A program made the translations under genes and the position numbers. The notes beneath the pieces were generated by a model. It made no database searches. It was not told where the DNA came from and saw only the letters and a program-made list of their open reading frames with translations. Source: Adiantum capillus-veneris (lineage: Eukaryota > Streptophyta > Polypodiopsida > Polypodiales > Pteridaceae). From it: a stretch of DNA of 64,000 nt. Positions within the stretch are counted from its first letter, which is position 1; each line of letters starts with the position of its first letter. The stretch spans positions 153,814,793 to 153,878,792 of the forward strand of contig CM043958.1 of assembly GCA_014529385.2 (NCBI GenBank), read 5' to 3'. Shown here piece by piece: positions 11,176-20,110 of this stretch.

Positions 11176-14100
11176 TTACTCTCGGGAGCCTCCGACCAAG
11201 AATAGGTTTTGAAATTCAAAACTCCCATCCTCGAAGAGAGGATTTGTAAAGGACCATACTGGCAATATTGGTTTCTTTTGCCATACCTGGGTGACCTTGG
11301 TTGTCAAAATTTCTTTTTGTTGTTGTTGGTCCCTTGGTTGAGAAGATTGGCTCGCTCCATTCCCCGTAACACTTTGTCTATCATGTCTTGACATTTCTTG
11401 AGAGCTAGAGATGACTTCAATCTTCTTCGGTATGTGTTTTTCTTTTGGCACCCATTTGTATCTGCATCGTGTGATTAGCGTGTCTTTGCAGATATCCTTT
11501 GCCTTGAGTGTGACATTGTCCTTGATTTTGCCTTCCGTGAAATTGCGATTATTTTCAAGCTGAAGTCGTTTGCTTGAAGAATGTTTACCTGGCATCTTTG
11601 GTAGCCAGATTCTTCGATTTCCTTGATAGTAACCTTGTGCTTGAAGAATTGTAGATGGCACTTCCCATGATGTTTTTGATGTCGTATTGAGATGTACAAG
11701 AGTGCCATTTTTGGTATTATTTATCGATGAAGTCCTATGTTGGTATGAAGGCCAGTTGGATTTGAAATTTCCTACATCCCTTTGGCGAGCCTTGTTGGCT
11801 GGTCTCCTTTGGCGATATAAATATGATCTTTGTTGCTTTTGGGGACGCTTTTTGAAACCTTTATCCACCACATAAGCCGAGATCTGTGGTTTTGGTAACC
11901 AAAGTTTCTTTTGACCCTCATAATAGCCTTGCTCTGCTAAGCTGTAGTGGGAGGCTATCCATCCCATGTGTTTACCTTTCGTCAATCGGCTGGGCTCATT
12001 TACCCAAATTGGGTCCTTGACCTTGATTTCTTCAGCTTTGATGTAGACCTTTGAAGATTTTTGTCGACCATGATCTCGAAGTGTAGGGTATTTTGGTTGA
12101 AAGATTTTCTTTGGAGTCTGTCTTTCATGTGGAAGCATGTGGTCAGTTGATGTCGAAGCTCTGTCTTGAACTTTTCGGGGCTGGATTGAAGACTCTGATT
12201 TAAGGGGCTGCTTCTGTTGGTAGGACATTTGTGGGTTCACTTTGGCTTTGCCTTTGTCTGTAGCCGATAATCTTGGAGCAGTAGTAGGCTGGATTTCTTG
12301 AGAGCTAGTCGTGATGACCATTGTTGAAAATCCAGGTTCTTCTGCCAATGTTTTTTTCCAATGCTTGGACAAAATCAAATGTGTACTCATTTTCGATGAA
12401 TCCACCACTAGGAATTTGTCTTTGATTACCTTTGACCGTAGTTTAAGGGAAGCTTCTGCAATCCCTAAACTTGTGACGGCTATTCCATGTGATATAGGAA
12501 CTTGTACCTGAATTTCATACAGTTCTGGCTTACCTAGAAGTAACCATAGCCCATAAGACATGAAATTAATCGTGGCAGTGCAATCTATCTCTGCTGTAAA
12601 GTTGAATTTCAGTTTCTCATACACATCCAACGAGAATTTAATCTTCTTGTTGGCTGCCAAGTAACTGATGTCCTCTTTGCTTTTGGTACTTGTCTTGGAC
12701 TTTTGTGCCTTGGAAGCTTTGTCATCCTCTTGTATGTTGAACTTCTTTGTCATTTGACTGGTTGTAGCATGATGTCCCAAGTGCTTACTATCTTCTGCTG
12801 TAGCTGCTTGTTGGTGTTCATTGCTAGTTTCTGACTGTGACGCCTTGATTCTTGATTTCAGAAGCTCTCTGTCACTATTTACTTCTTCTAGCACTTGAAG
12901 GTCATTCAATGGTGACTTTTCTTCTTGGAAATGTTTTGAAGCATGTGTAGCAGGATGTTGAGGTTTACTCTCTTCTTCTGATGCAATGGTCGCCGTGGCC
13001 TTTGGTTTCCATTGTTCCATGGGTTTTTGTAGAGTCTCTTCTTGAAAATATTTATTCATATCCTGTATTGCTTGTCCTTGGTAGTCAATCTTGGACTCAG
13101 TCATTCCTAGTTCTTCTGTGCATTGTATGTCTTTAGTTACATCTTCTTTTAGTTTCTCATACTCTTTGATTTGTTCAATCTCCAATGAAGAGTCCACAAT
13201 AGAAAATTTATTTGGTAGACTTTCAGCTTCATCCATTGACTCTATTTGCATGTCTTCCACTTGTGATGTGGCACTAAGATTTTTTGTTACCTCTGACACC
13301 CCTTCTTGTGTTGGCTCACTATCGTCTGAATCTTGGCTTCTTTTGCTCTCGAACCTTGAACTACGAGCTTCATCTTCATCACCTTGTGGATGCTCTAACT
13401 TGTCCTCACTGAGGTTCCTTAAACGATCTTGAATCAGCTGATTCAATTGATCTTTTTTGAAAGCCTGATTCTCTATGATAATGTCGTTGACACCCTTGAG
13501 TTCAAGCAACTGTGTCTTGAGCCTATCTTTTGTGCTCTGTGACAAGATCTGCTTCTTTTTTGGAGATCTTGTTGGGGATTCCTTCTTCCGTTCCCTTGTT
13601 GTCACTGTCTGAACTTTGCTTTTGGCTTGTTGCTTCTTCTTTTCCATGTAGAGCTTTGCTGGGCAGTCCTTCACTAAATGACCAATGGCACATTGGTCGC
13701 AATGTGTTGTTATCTCAACATGTGCACCCTTTGGACGAGGCAGCTTTCCATAATACTGCTGATAATGGTTTCCTGTGGTATCTAGATACAGATATGACCT
13801 CTTCTTTGCATGCATGAACCTATAGATTACGACTGACTTAGGTGTATCCACTGGCTTTGTCTCTTTATCCTTCATCGTCTTGTCCTTGAGAAGTTGAAAA
13901 TAGCTTCCATTATTGCTTGCATACAAGATCAAATCACTATCCATGCTTTCTAGCAGTTGTGATGCTAATTCTTCCATCAGTATATGGTCTTTGACGTGGG
14001 GTTTCTGCATAGCCTTAGGGCTATGTTTCCGAGTTGATTTTGGCGAGTTTTTCACCGAGGGTGAAGATTGAACCGAATCTTTGTTTTCCGTTTCCCTTGA

Positions 14101-14439
14101 TGGTGCTTTTGGACGGGGTCCAAGTATGTGACTTACTGGTTGCCCACAATTGCCAAACTCATCCATATTTTTCACATCAGCTATTTCATAGTGCCTATCG
14201 TATTTGTCAACCACAATGACATCTTGACCTGACCTTCTACATTGGGCATTGTGAATTTCCATTGGTCTCTCCTCCGGCTCGGCATCTTCCAATGCTTCTT
14301 GAAATTCCACTTGGACTCCTGAAAAGGACACTGCTTCTTGTAAAGATGGACTTCTTAATCCCACTCTTGAAGATATAGGGTCTCTTTGTTGAGTTTGAAC
14401 TCCCCCCATCCAAGAGTTTTCCATATCTGATGTTGGCAT
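11176..14439 (-). CDS. 1087-aa gag-like protein: zinc knuckle, degenerate retropepsin fold, W-x-P-K repeats
   Basis: Intact long ORF, the main product of element 1. Residues about 75-95 hold a short D-x-Y-x-R-x-Y module (VDKYDRHYEIADV); related modules (NGSYFQLL, DTTGNHYQQYY) follow. A zinc knuckle, CDQCAIGHLVKDC (C-x2-C-x3-H-x4-C), lies at about 246-258, with the same shortened spacing as element 2 gag. A long acidic and lysine-rich middle follows. At about 616-694 a retropepsin-like segment begins EIDCTATINF, where an active protease would have D-[ST]-G-A, so catalysis is unlikely. The C-terminal third has two copies of GYY-x-G-x4-WLPK (about 836-850 and 935-949) and RYKWVPK near 991. It reads like the second half of a gag plus the element 2 extra ORF. 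The start ATG touches the preceding in-frame TAG. I do not recognise a named family; packaging or nucleic-acid binding is inferred from the knuckle. Confidence 0.85.
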   Translation of the reverse strand: MPTSDMENSWMGGVQTQQRDPISSRVGLRSPSLQEAVSFSGVQVEFQEALEDAEPEERPMEIHNAQCRRSGQDVIVVDKYDRHYEIADVKNMDEFGNCGQPVSHILGPRPKAPSRETENKDSVQSSPSVKNSPKSTRKHSPKAMQKPHVKDHILMEELASQLLESMDSDLILYASNNGSYFQLLKDKTMKDKETKPVDTPKSVVIYRFMHAKKRSYLYLDTTGNHYQQYYGKLPRPKGAHVEITTHCDQCAIGHLVKDCPAKLYMEKKKQQAKSKVQTVTTRERKKESPTRSPKKKQILSQSTKDRLKTQLLELKGVNDIIIENQAFKKDQLNQLIQDRLRNLSEDKLEHPQGDEDEARSSRFESKRSQDSDDSEPTQEGVSEVTKNLSATSQVEDMQIESMDEAESLPNKFSIVDSSLEIEQIKEYEKLKEDVTKDIQCTEELGMTESKIDYQGQAIQDMNKYFQEETLQKPMEQWKPKATATIASEEESKPQHPATHASKHFQEEKSPLNDLQVLEEVNSDRELLKSRIKASQSETSNEHQQAATAEDSKHLGHHATTSQMTKKFNIQEDDKASKAQKSKTSTKSKEDISYLAANKKIKFSLDVYEKLKFNFTAEIDCTATINFMSYGLWLLLGKPELYEIQVQVPISHGIAVTSLGIAEASLKLRSKVIKDKFLVVDSSKMSTHLILSKHWKKTLAEEPGFSTMVITTSSQEIQPTTAPRLSATDKGKAKVNPQMSYQQKQPLKSESSIQPRKVQDRASTSTDHMLPHERQTPKKIFQPKYPTLRDHGRQKSSKVYIKAEEIKVKDPIWVNEPSRLTKGKHMGWIASHYSLAEQGYYEGQKKLWLPKPQISAYVVDKGFKKRPQKQQRSYLYRQRRPANKARQRDVGNFKSNWPSYQHRTSSINNTKNGTLVHLNTTSKTSWEVPSTILQAQGYYQGNRRIWLPKMPGKHSSSKRLQLENNRNFTEGKIKDNVTLKAKDICKDTLITRCRYKWVPKEKHIPKKIEVISSSQEMSRHDRQSVTGNGASQSSQPRDQQQQKEILTTKVTQVWQKKPILPVWSFTNPLFEDGSFEFQNLFLVGGSRE

Positions 14440-14934
14440 CTATTGAATGCCTGGTGATATGACTTCTTGTGCTTTGTTAAGTAGCTCTTGAGACCAAGCT
14501 AGTTCTTTTTGAAGTTGGGCTATCTTCATAGCTGGTACCTCTTGTGCTAGTGTAGTGCACGAGACTTGTGTTGTGTCTTTCCATGTTGTGTCTTGTGTTG
14601 TGCCTTGTTGTGTGTCATGTGGTGTGTCACTCATTTGTGTAGTGACAGCCGTAGGTGTCAATTCTTCCAGGTGCGTAGTTAGAGGTAAACCCATGACGAG
14701 ATGGTATACATTACCACATTTAGACATGTAGTCTTCTCCTGTTGAGCCAAAAGCTTCTGCTGTAAAGTAATGATTGTTTTCCAGAGGAACTTCATGACTT
14801 GTGACAGCCCTGTAGTATCGACCGTCTTCATCTCCATAGAGGGTACCAAATTTCTGTTTTCCATCTTGTGCTTTGTACAGAAAAATATTTGGAGGATATG
14901 CGTAGAGTTCTGTAAGTTGATCCTTGTACAACAT
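14440..14934 (-). CDS. 164-aa ORF in frame with the 1087-aa ORF, separated by one UAG
   Basis: Begins MLYKDQLTELYAYPP and contains DEDGRYYRAVT, another of the D-x-x-G-R-x-Y modules seen in the long ORF and in element 2. The C-terminus is threonine-rich, then a short helical segment (IAQLQKELAWSQELLNKAQ). It ends CAA-TAG, and the 1087-aa ORF begins at the very next codon in the same frame, so readthrough would give a protein of about 1250 aa. The same frame stays open upstream of the ATG back past the slippery site at 14997-15003 (codons for GINLHEARKIIDNEIE), which suggests the true N-terminus comes from the ORF at 14937-15260 by a -1 shift. Confidence 0.7.
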   Translation of the reverse strand: MLYKDQLTELYAYPPNIFLYKAQDGKQKFGTLYGDEDGRYYRAVTSHEVPLENNHYFTAEAFGSTGEDYMSKCGNVYHLVMGLPLTTHLEELTPTAVTTQMSDTPHDTQQGTTQDTTWKDTTQVSCTTLAQEVPAMKIAQLQKELAWSQELLNKAQEVISPGIQ

Positions 14935-14936
14935 TT

Positions 14937-15260
14937 CTATCTCATTGTCGATGATTTTTCGTGCCTCATGTAAATTGATCCCAGACAGTCTTCCATGAAA
15001 TTTGGATGTGGGTGTAGTACATTCTTCGCTGTTTCAACTTCCACATATTGAGATGTCCGAGTTTCCTTTGTATCTTTCTTCGTCTTGATGTACAAATTCC
15101 GATTGACATCCTCATAGCATGGCAGTCCTTTGTAGTATCCAATCAGATAGATCTGAATTTGCTCTCTTGTAATATCTGTGGATGTACTTGAAGCTTCTTC
15201 CTGACTGGTCTGATTCCTTTGAGACGCCATTGCTTTCGTCTTGACTCCCTTGTTGTACAT
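14937..15260 (-). CDS. 107-aa ORF, likely N-terminus of the element 1 gag-like protein
   Basis: Starts MYNKGVKTKAMASQRNQ; a second ATG (MASQRNQ) could also be used. It contains YLIGYYKGLPCYED, whose GYY-x-G echoes the repeats in the 1087-aa protein, followed by a NRNLYIKT module. Its last 20-odd codons after the AAATTTC heptamer look unlike the rest, whereas the -1 frame there reads naturally into the next ORF. No known domain recognised. Confidence 0.6.
   Translation of the reverse strand: MYNKGVKTKAMASQRNQTSQEEASSTSTDITREQIQIYLIGYYKGLPCYEDVNRNLYIKTKKDTKETRTSQYVEVETAKNVLHPHPNFMEDCLGSIYMRHEKSSTMR
14997..15003 (-). promoter_or_regulatory. candidate -1 ribosomal frameshift heptamer AAATTTC
   Basis: On the minus strand the codons are CCA-AAT-TTC, so the heptamer is A-AAT-TTC in the correct X-XXY-YYZ phase. 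A -1 slip here moves from the 107-aa frame into the frame of the 164-aa and 1087-aa ORFs. That frame is closed by a TGA about ten codons upstream, and the first frame by TAG at 14937-14939, so the shift must happen in a window of roughly 100 bases. I see no strong stem or pseudoknot directly downstream. Confidence 0.45.
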
Positions 15261-15306
15261 GTTCAGTGATAGCTCTAATTGCTTGCCTCAATGCTAATAA
15301 AAACTA

Positions 15307-15519
15307 TTAGCACCCTTGTGTCGGCCTTTTTCGCTTGAGGTCCTCAGCTTTTGTGGATGCCTTAATCTCTGAGTTTTTTTGAATTGGGCTTTGCTTGAAC
15401 TTCTTAGCTCCCTTGCTTGCCAAGGCTGATACTGTCTTGTCTGGCTGCTTGCTTTTCCTAGAGGTTTTTACAGGCCTCGATCTAGTGGAAGCACTGTGAT
15501 AAGTTATGCAACTTACCAT
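15307..15519 (-). CDS. 70-aa basic ORF near the 5' end of element 1
   Basis: Short lysine/arginine-rich ORF (SRPVKTSRKSKQPDK...AEDLKRKRP) between the leader repeats and the first gag-like ORF. No homologous motif recognised. It may be an upstream ORF or a chance frame; its composition is like the basic linkers of the downstream proteins. Confidence 0.3.
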   Translation of the reverse strand: MVSCITYHSASTRSRPVKTSRKSKQPDKTVSALASKGAKKFKQSPIQKNSEIKASTKAEDLKRKRPTQGC

Positions 15520-15539
15520 TATACTGCAACGACTGCTCC

Positions 15540-18307
15540 CTTTGTAGCGATTCTTGAGTCGAGCTAACTTGTGTTCACTTTAGCACACAATCTACAAAAT
15601 TCTATTTAGGTGGCAAACTTTTTCACAATGAATGCATAAATCCTTGATGTACCTTTAACGGCCACACTTGTTCCTTGAGCACCTTCCAGCGGGTGACCAA
15701 TGGTTTTCCCAAAAGATAATTTCAATCTGCTAACTTAGCAGTCTTCAAAACCGTGACCGTTTCCTCACAATTCTTTCGAACTGTCGGTTTTAGACACCCC
15801 TGACTTCCGGATGCATTTTGAGGCCTTAAACGACGTTTTTTTCAAAGTTGAACTAAACGATTGCCGTTGGCATACATTTAGTTCAAGTTCTGCTCTAAGA
15901 TCTGTAGAGTCGCTCTCAAGCTACGTTTTGATATAAAAACTTTTCCAATCCGATACCGTTTGTGAAAGTTATGGCCAAAACAGTGAAATGCAGTTTAGAA
16001 TGGAAGAAGATTTGGGATCTTTGTGACACTGTGAACACTTCTGTATGGTCAAAATTTCAGTTGGACCCTAAAACTGGCCTGGAGACATCCTACGCGTAGG
16101 ATGTCTATGTCTATATGCTCAGAATTTAACAAATTTGGTCCAGAGACTCCCCTTAAGTCCAGCAACACAATGGTATGCTCATAATTTCATTTGGACCTAA
16201 GAATGGCCTTGAGACATCCTACGCGTAGGATGTATTTTTGCTCAGAATGACTTGAATTTTTCATCCTAGCTTCTCCTTGATGTGCTGATCACAGTGGTGT
16301 GCTCATAGGTTGGTTTGGAGTCCTAAATCAAGCTGAAGACATCCTACGCATAGGATGTCTAACTGCTCAGATTTTGTCCAAACTTGCACTGTAGCTTCCC
16401 CTTGATGTGCTGATCCCACAACTATTTTTACTTTTTGATTCTGACACCTATAGGTTGGTCAAATGATCAAGAATCTGCTCCAGAAGCCTGATGTCTGTTC
16501 TGATGAATTCCTAAGTCAAATCAACTCCAAATTGGACCAAATTTGACTAGGAGGCTTGCCTAAGGCTATACAACACCCTGCTATGTCCACAGTTTGAATT
16601 TGGCCTCTAAATCATGCCTTAGACATCCTACGCGTAGGATGTCTAACTGCTCAGAATTTGTCCAAACTTGAACCACAGACTCTCCTTGAGGTGTTGATCA
16701 CAGTGGTATGCTCAAAATTAAGTTTGGAGTGCAAAATCACACATATGACATCCTACGCGTAGGATGTCTTTTTGGCCTGTTTGACCCCAGACTTGACCCA
16801 ATGCTTCCCCTTGATGTCAGCAACCCAGTGGTATGCTCAGATTTTGGTTTGGATTTCAAAAGACCCCAATTTTAGCTGTTCTAGTCTTTTTCAGTCAAAA
16901 GTGCTAAAGTCTGCTTAGGACCCCCTTTTCTTCCCCAAATGAGATGAAAACTCTCTCAATCACTCAATATATCATGCAGATCATGCTCCTGCAGCCATCC
17001 TATGGTTTTGGTCTTGGAATAATCCCTTGGCACAATTTGGGTAGGATGTCTGGCAATTTCAGTCTATCTGGCCTTATCCTGTCAAGATATGGTCAAGTTC
17101 CCCCTTCCATGTGAAAATAGGGTAAAACCTACCTTCTGAACACACTGGTCAACTCAGAATTTCAAAATTTCCACCAGATCACCCTGTAGACATCCTACGC
17201 GTAGGATGTCGTTTTTTCTTAGAATGGACTTCTGTTTCTACCCAAGGTGCTTCTTGATGCATATAACAAGAATATGTGATCACAACAAATTTTGGATATC
17301 AAAATTGCTCAGAATCACCACTTTTGGGAAAATATTTCTCTGAAAGAGTAACATCCCCTTAACTCTCAGTCTATATGTCCAAATGACATGAGCTTTGGTG
17401 TGTGTGTCCAACACAACATGCAGAATATGGGTATGATGCCAAAACTTGATTTTTGCTTCCAGAATCACTCTCTAGACATCCTACGCGTAGGATGTCTACT
17501 GATGAAATTTGTGGCAGAATTCATCCACAGGCCTCCCCAAGTCTTGAGCACTACTTTTCAAGCATTCCTACCAGTTTTTATGCAAAATTGTGCTCATAAT
17601 CTTAAGTTTCTTGTTTTCGCGTTTTTGACACTCCGTCTTTGGTCTTTTGGGTGTCAAGAGTTTGTCAAAACTTTAGTTTCAATGTAAACTAAGAGTAAAC
17701 CCCCCCTTCTGAACACACTGGTAACCTCAGTTTTCCCAAATTCCTTGCCAAAAGTGCCATAGAGACATCCTACGCGTAGGATGTCTACTGTCTTAAAATG
17801 CAGATTTTTTCTGGCAGTAGTACTCCCTATGCTCTGTAGAGCTCTCAGCAATAATCATAGAAACTTTTGGACTTCAAATCAGCTTCCAAACACAACTTAC
17901 AGTCTTTCCTACTTAGCATTTCCCACTTCTCTGATGAGCCTAATAGCAAATAAGACATGCATAAAGTACTCTAAATCAGCAATCAAGATATCCTACTTAC
18001 CCTACTCCTACTCATCAATGTGAGATGGTGATTTTGATGTCTTGGTTGCTTCCTGGCCTCACACGGACTCTCAAGTCAACCTACCACCACATCTACCACT
18101 CCAACTCCTACTCTCTACACCACAACCTACTACTACCTAATACTACCTAAGACGGAAGATCTAGGCCAGACACACGCTCCCTAGACTCCTCCTAAGACCT
18201 AGAGAGTCCACCACCCTCTGATCCTATCTAAATGTAAAATAGTACTCTGGCAAGCCAGAGGGACCTCTATCCTCAAGGACTAGTCTCGATCACCTACTTA
18301 GGGCTCT
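15540..18307 (-). repeat. element 1 leader built of ~142/285-bp degenerate units with palindromic boxes
   Basis: Non-coding leader made of diverged repeat units with recurring phrases (CTTGATGTGCTGATC, GTGGTATGCTCA, TTCTGAACACACTGG). Each unit carries a self-complementary box: half-site GACATCCTACG plus its reverse complement. Boxes start at 16084, 16213 (one mismatch), 16338 (one mismatch), 16622, 16747, 17189, 17475 and 17764, with a half-box at 17041. Spacings are about 125-129, 282-289 or 160 bases, that is, one or two units. TTCTGAACACACTGG recurs at 568 bp (about 17137 and 17705), roughly four units. Flanks diverge strongly while six of eight boxes are perfect. At 16619-16646 the palindrome extends to 28 bp. 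Confidence 0.88.
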
Positions 18308-18309
18308 CG

Positions 18310-18327
18310 TCCCCGGCAGCGGCGCCA
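18310..18327 (-). other. primer-binding site of element 1, tRNA-Asp
   Basis: The minus strand reads TGGCGCCGCTGCCGGGGA one base after the LTR terminal CA. It is complementary to the 3' end of plant tRNA-Asp with a single mismatch. This site is typical of the Tat/Athila branch of Ty3/gypsy elements. Confidence 0.88.
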
Positions 18328-18328
18328 A

Positions 18329-19380
18329 TGTTGGACGGATACGCTGCGACGGACGTCAGCATAGCGAGAACTCATCTAACATATAATGTCAACTGAGGAC
18401 GAAGCTCGACCCGCAGGCGCGTGGAAGCAAGCAAAGGGTGTCAACCTTTACTCGACCGACTAATGACTACTTCCTACAGAGATATCAACTCTACATGCCA
18501 TCGGTTCTGTGAATGTGAGAGTCTCCTATGATGCTACCGCAAGCCAAAAGCCCATTAGACGTTCTCGAAACGTTACGAAACTTGAGGGATATCCTATCAA
18601 CACCAATAGGCCACTCTCCCTAAGATCCGTGACCAAAAAAACCTACTCAATACCCTTCGTGCAGAAACGCGTAGGATGTCTGGCCGGTTTTTGCAGGTCG
18701 ACGTTTCCGAAAACTAAAGTGCCTAATGTGTAGCTCTACTCGCTCTGATCGCGTGGATATGCTGAAATGCAAAAACGGACAACAGTTACTCACCGAAACT
18801 CCAAAAGTAGCTCGCGGGTGAATTTGCCAAAACACAAACGAACGCGTGTGATGTAAGCATCAACGCGTAGCTCCCCTCGTGGGCAACTCACTGCTGCTCT
18901 CCATTTGCGATTCCGACAACCGTAGCTCCTGTAGCACACATACACACTCTCTCACTCTCTCGCAGTCTCCCAACGACACAGAAGATCAGATTTATTAGAA
19001 GTCCCTTTACAAAGCTTTAGGTTTTGGCTTATATACTAAGCCTTAGAAAACCTAATGTCCGACCAAAATGACCTTATTTGTCCCTAGGTTTCTATAGAGC
19101 TTAATTACAACACCGTGAGCTGGCTTTGCTCATCCAACAAGCATCTGTGGCCTCAATACAATTGTTGACTTAAAATATGAAGTTCCCGTAAACCTTACAA
19201 AAGTGGCTGTAATGGCTCAAAATAATAATAACGGGATATTGGATGATGTCCATGAGCTTGTATCTTCACATTACAGCATCCATCTTTGTCTTCATCACTT
19301 CATCAACATCTTTATTTGGAATCTTTAGAGAATCTTTGAGGAATATTTATGGAATCTTTGTGGAAGCGTTGTTCAAAGGT
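18329..19380 (-). repeat. 5' LTR of element 1, outer end truncated
   Basis: Matches 8918-9971 with about a dozen substitutions and a 12-bp extra segment near 19329. A TATA-like box lies at 19026-19040. A half palindromic box (ACGCGTAGGATGTC) lies at about 18665. The terminal inverted repeat seen in the other LTR is cut in the middle here: about 14 bases of LTR and the target duplication are missing before host sequence resumes at TTATCTCC. Confidence 0.9.
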
Positions 19381-19802
19381 TATCTCCATCCAATTTGTCA
19401 TCAACAAACAAAATATGAAAATATCATTGTCGTCAACCATACTAAAAGATTGAATCTAATGTAGAAAATCCCCAAACTGAGTAGAAATACTGAAGGAAAA
19501 TTGTATGTGTTGTATAGCACAAACCATAGTAGACTGTCAAAGACTTGTTGTGCAAAAATTTGCAGTGACAAAAATTTTGCACAAAAGGACAAAATTACCT
19601 CTGCAATGTTGTAGTAGTGGAAACAAAGTCCAAAACAAGCTAGAATAAGAATTATAATCACACTGAGCTATATGAGTCCTCACAAAGTATATATCAACCT
19701 ACTAACACTCACCAAAGCTCACCAAATTTGGAGAAAGTGAGTAGGAGGGTGTTGGTGATGTTGGCAACTCTACCCAAGAGGATGCAACCTGCTCTCATAC
19801 CA
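19381..19802 (-). pseudogene. Copia gag start, leader and initiator-Met primer site (right part of split Copia)
   Basis: The minus strand reads a gag N-terminus ending KLDGDN at the element 1 junction; the next residues (Y-T-L) are at 8917. Upstream is a short leader, then TGGTATGAGAGC at 19791-19802, one base off the initiator-Met primer-site consensus. This completes the order LTR, primer site, gag, insertion, gag, protease, integrase, RT for this Copia copy. Confidence 0.75.
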
Positions 19803-20110
19803 ATTTTTGGAGTTAGGGTTGCAAGAATGCACATTCAGCTTGGAGATGGAGAAGAAGCTCAAGGCACACAATAGAGAATATATTACTTGGTGTGCGAGTA
19901 CAAGATAAGACATCCCTAGGAAAAAAACCTCATGGTGGGGGGAAAAAGTGCCCCGATGTTCCTAAGTGTGTTCACACACATCACTACCGTATCAAAACTT
20001 GTGGTGATAGAAGTCATTTTCACATAAGTACAATGATGGCCATCATGGAAAATTCCCAAATGCTCAATAGCTAGAAATTTTATTCTTATCACACCAATAG
20101 CTTAGGTGCA
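19803..20110 (-). repeat. probable 5' LTR of the split Copia (boundaries uncertain)
   Basis: Lies directly before the primer-binding site on the minus strand, its inner end near ...ACTCCA. The outer end is not visible because no second LTR survives for comparison. The assignment rests on position only. Confidence 0.4.

Larger units (their letters stand above)
8918..19380 (-). mobile_element. element 1: non-autonomous LTR retrotransposon, tRNA-Asp primed
   Basis: Direct LTRs at 8918-9971 and 18329-19380 are about 98-99% identical by eye (some 13 substitutions and one 12-bp indel), so insertion was recent. On the minus strand the order is: 5' LTR, tRNA-Asp primer site, 2.7-kb repetitive leader, small ORFs, a 1087-aa ORF, 3' UTR, purine tract, 3' LTR. 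There is no RT, RNase H or integrase, so it must depend on enzymes in trans. Protein motifs, primer site, LTR sequence and leader repeats are shared with element 2 (49.2-61.5 kb), which has a pol gene. The host site is a Copia gag: reading in the same frame continues from 19381 into 8917. The outer end of the right LTR and the expected target duplication were lost in a small deletion. Confidence 0.9.

Noticed and set aside
13091-13432. 113-aa plus-strand frame opposite the element 1 long ORF
   Set aside because: Serine/leucine-rich antisense shadow of the acidic region of the 1087-aa protein.
16083-17786. Repeated short identical boxes could suggest a CRISPR array
   Set aside because: The boxes are full palindromes embedded in diverged repeat units in an LTR element leader; spacers are not unique and spacing is 125-440 bases. 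A CRISPR array would have short unique spacers and belongs to prokaryotes.
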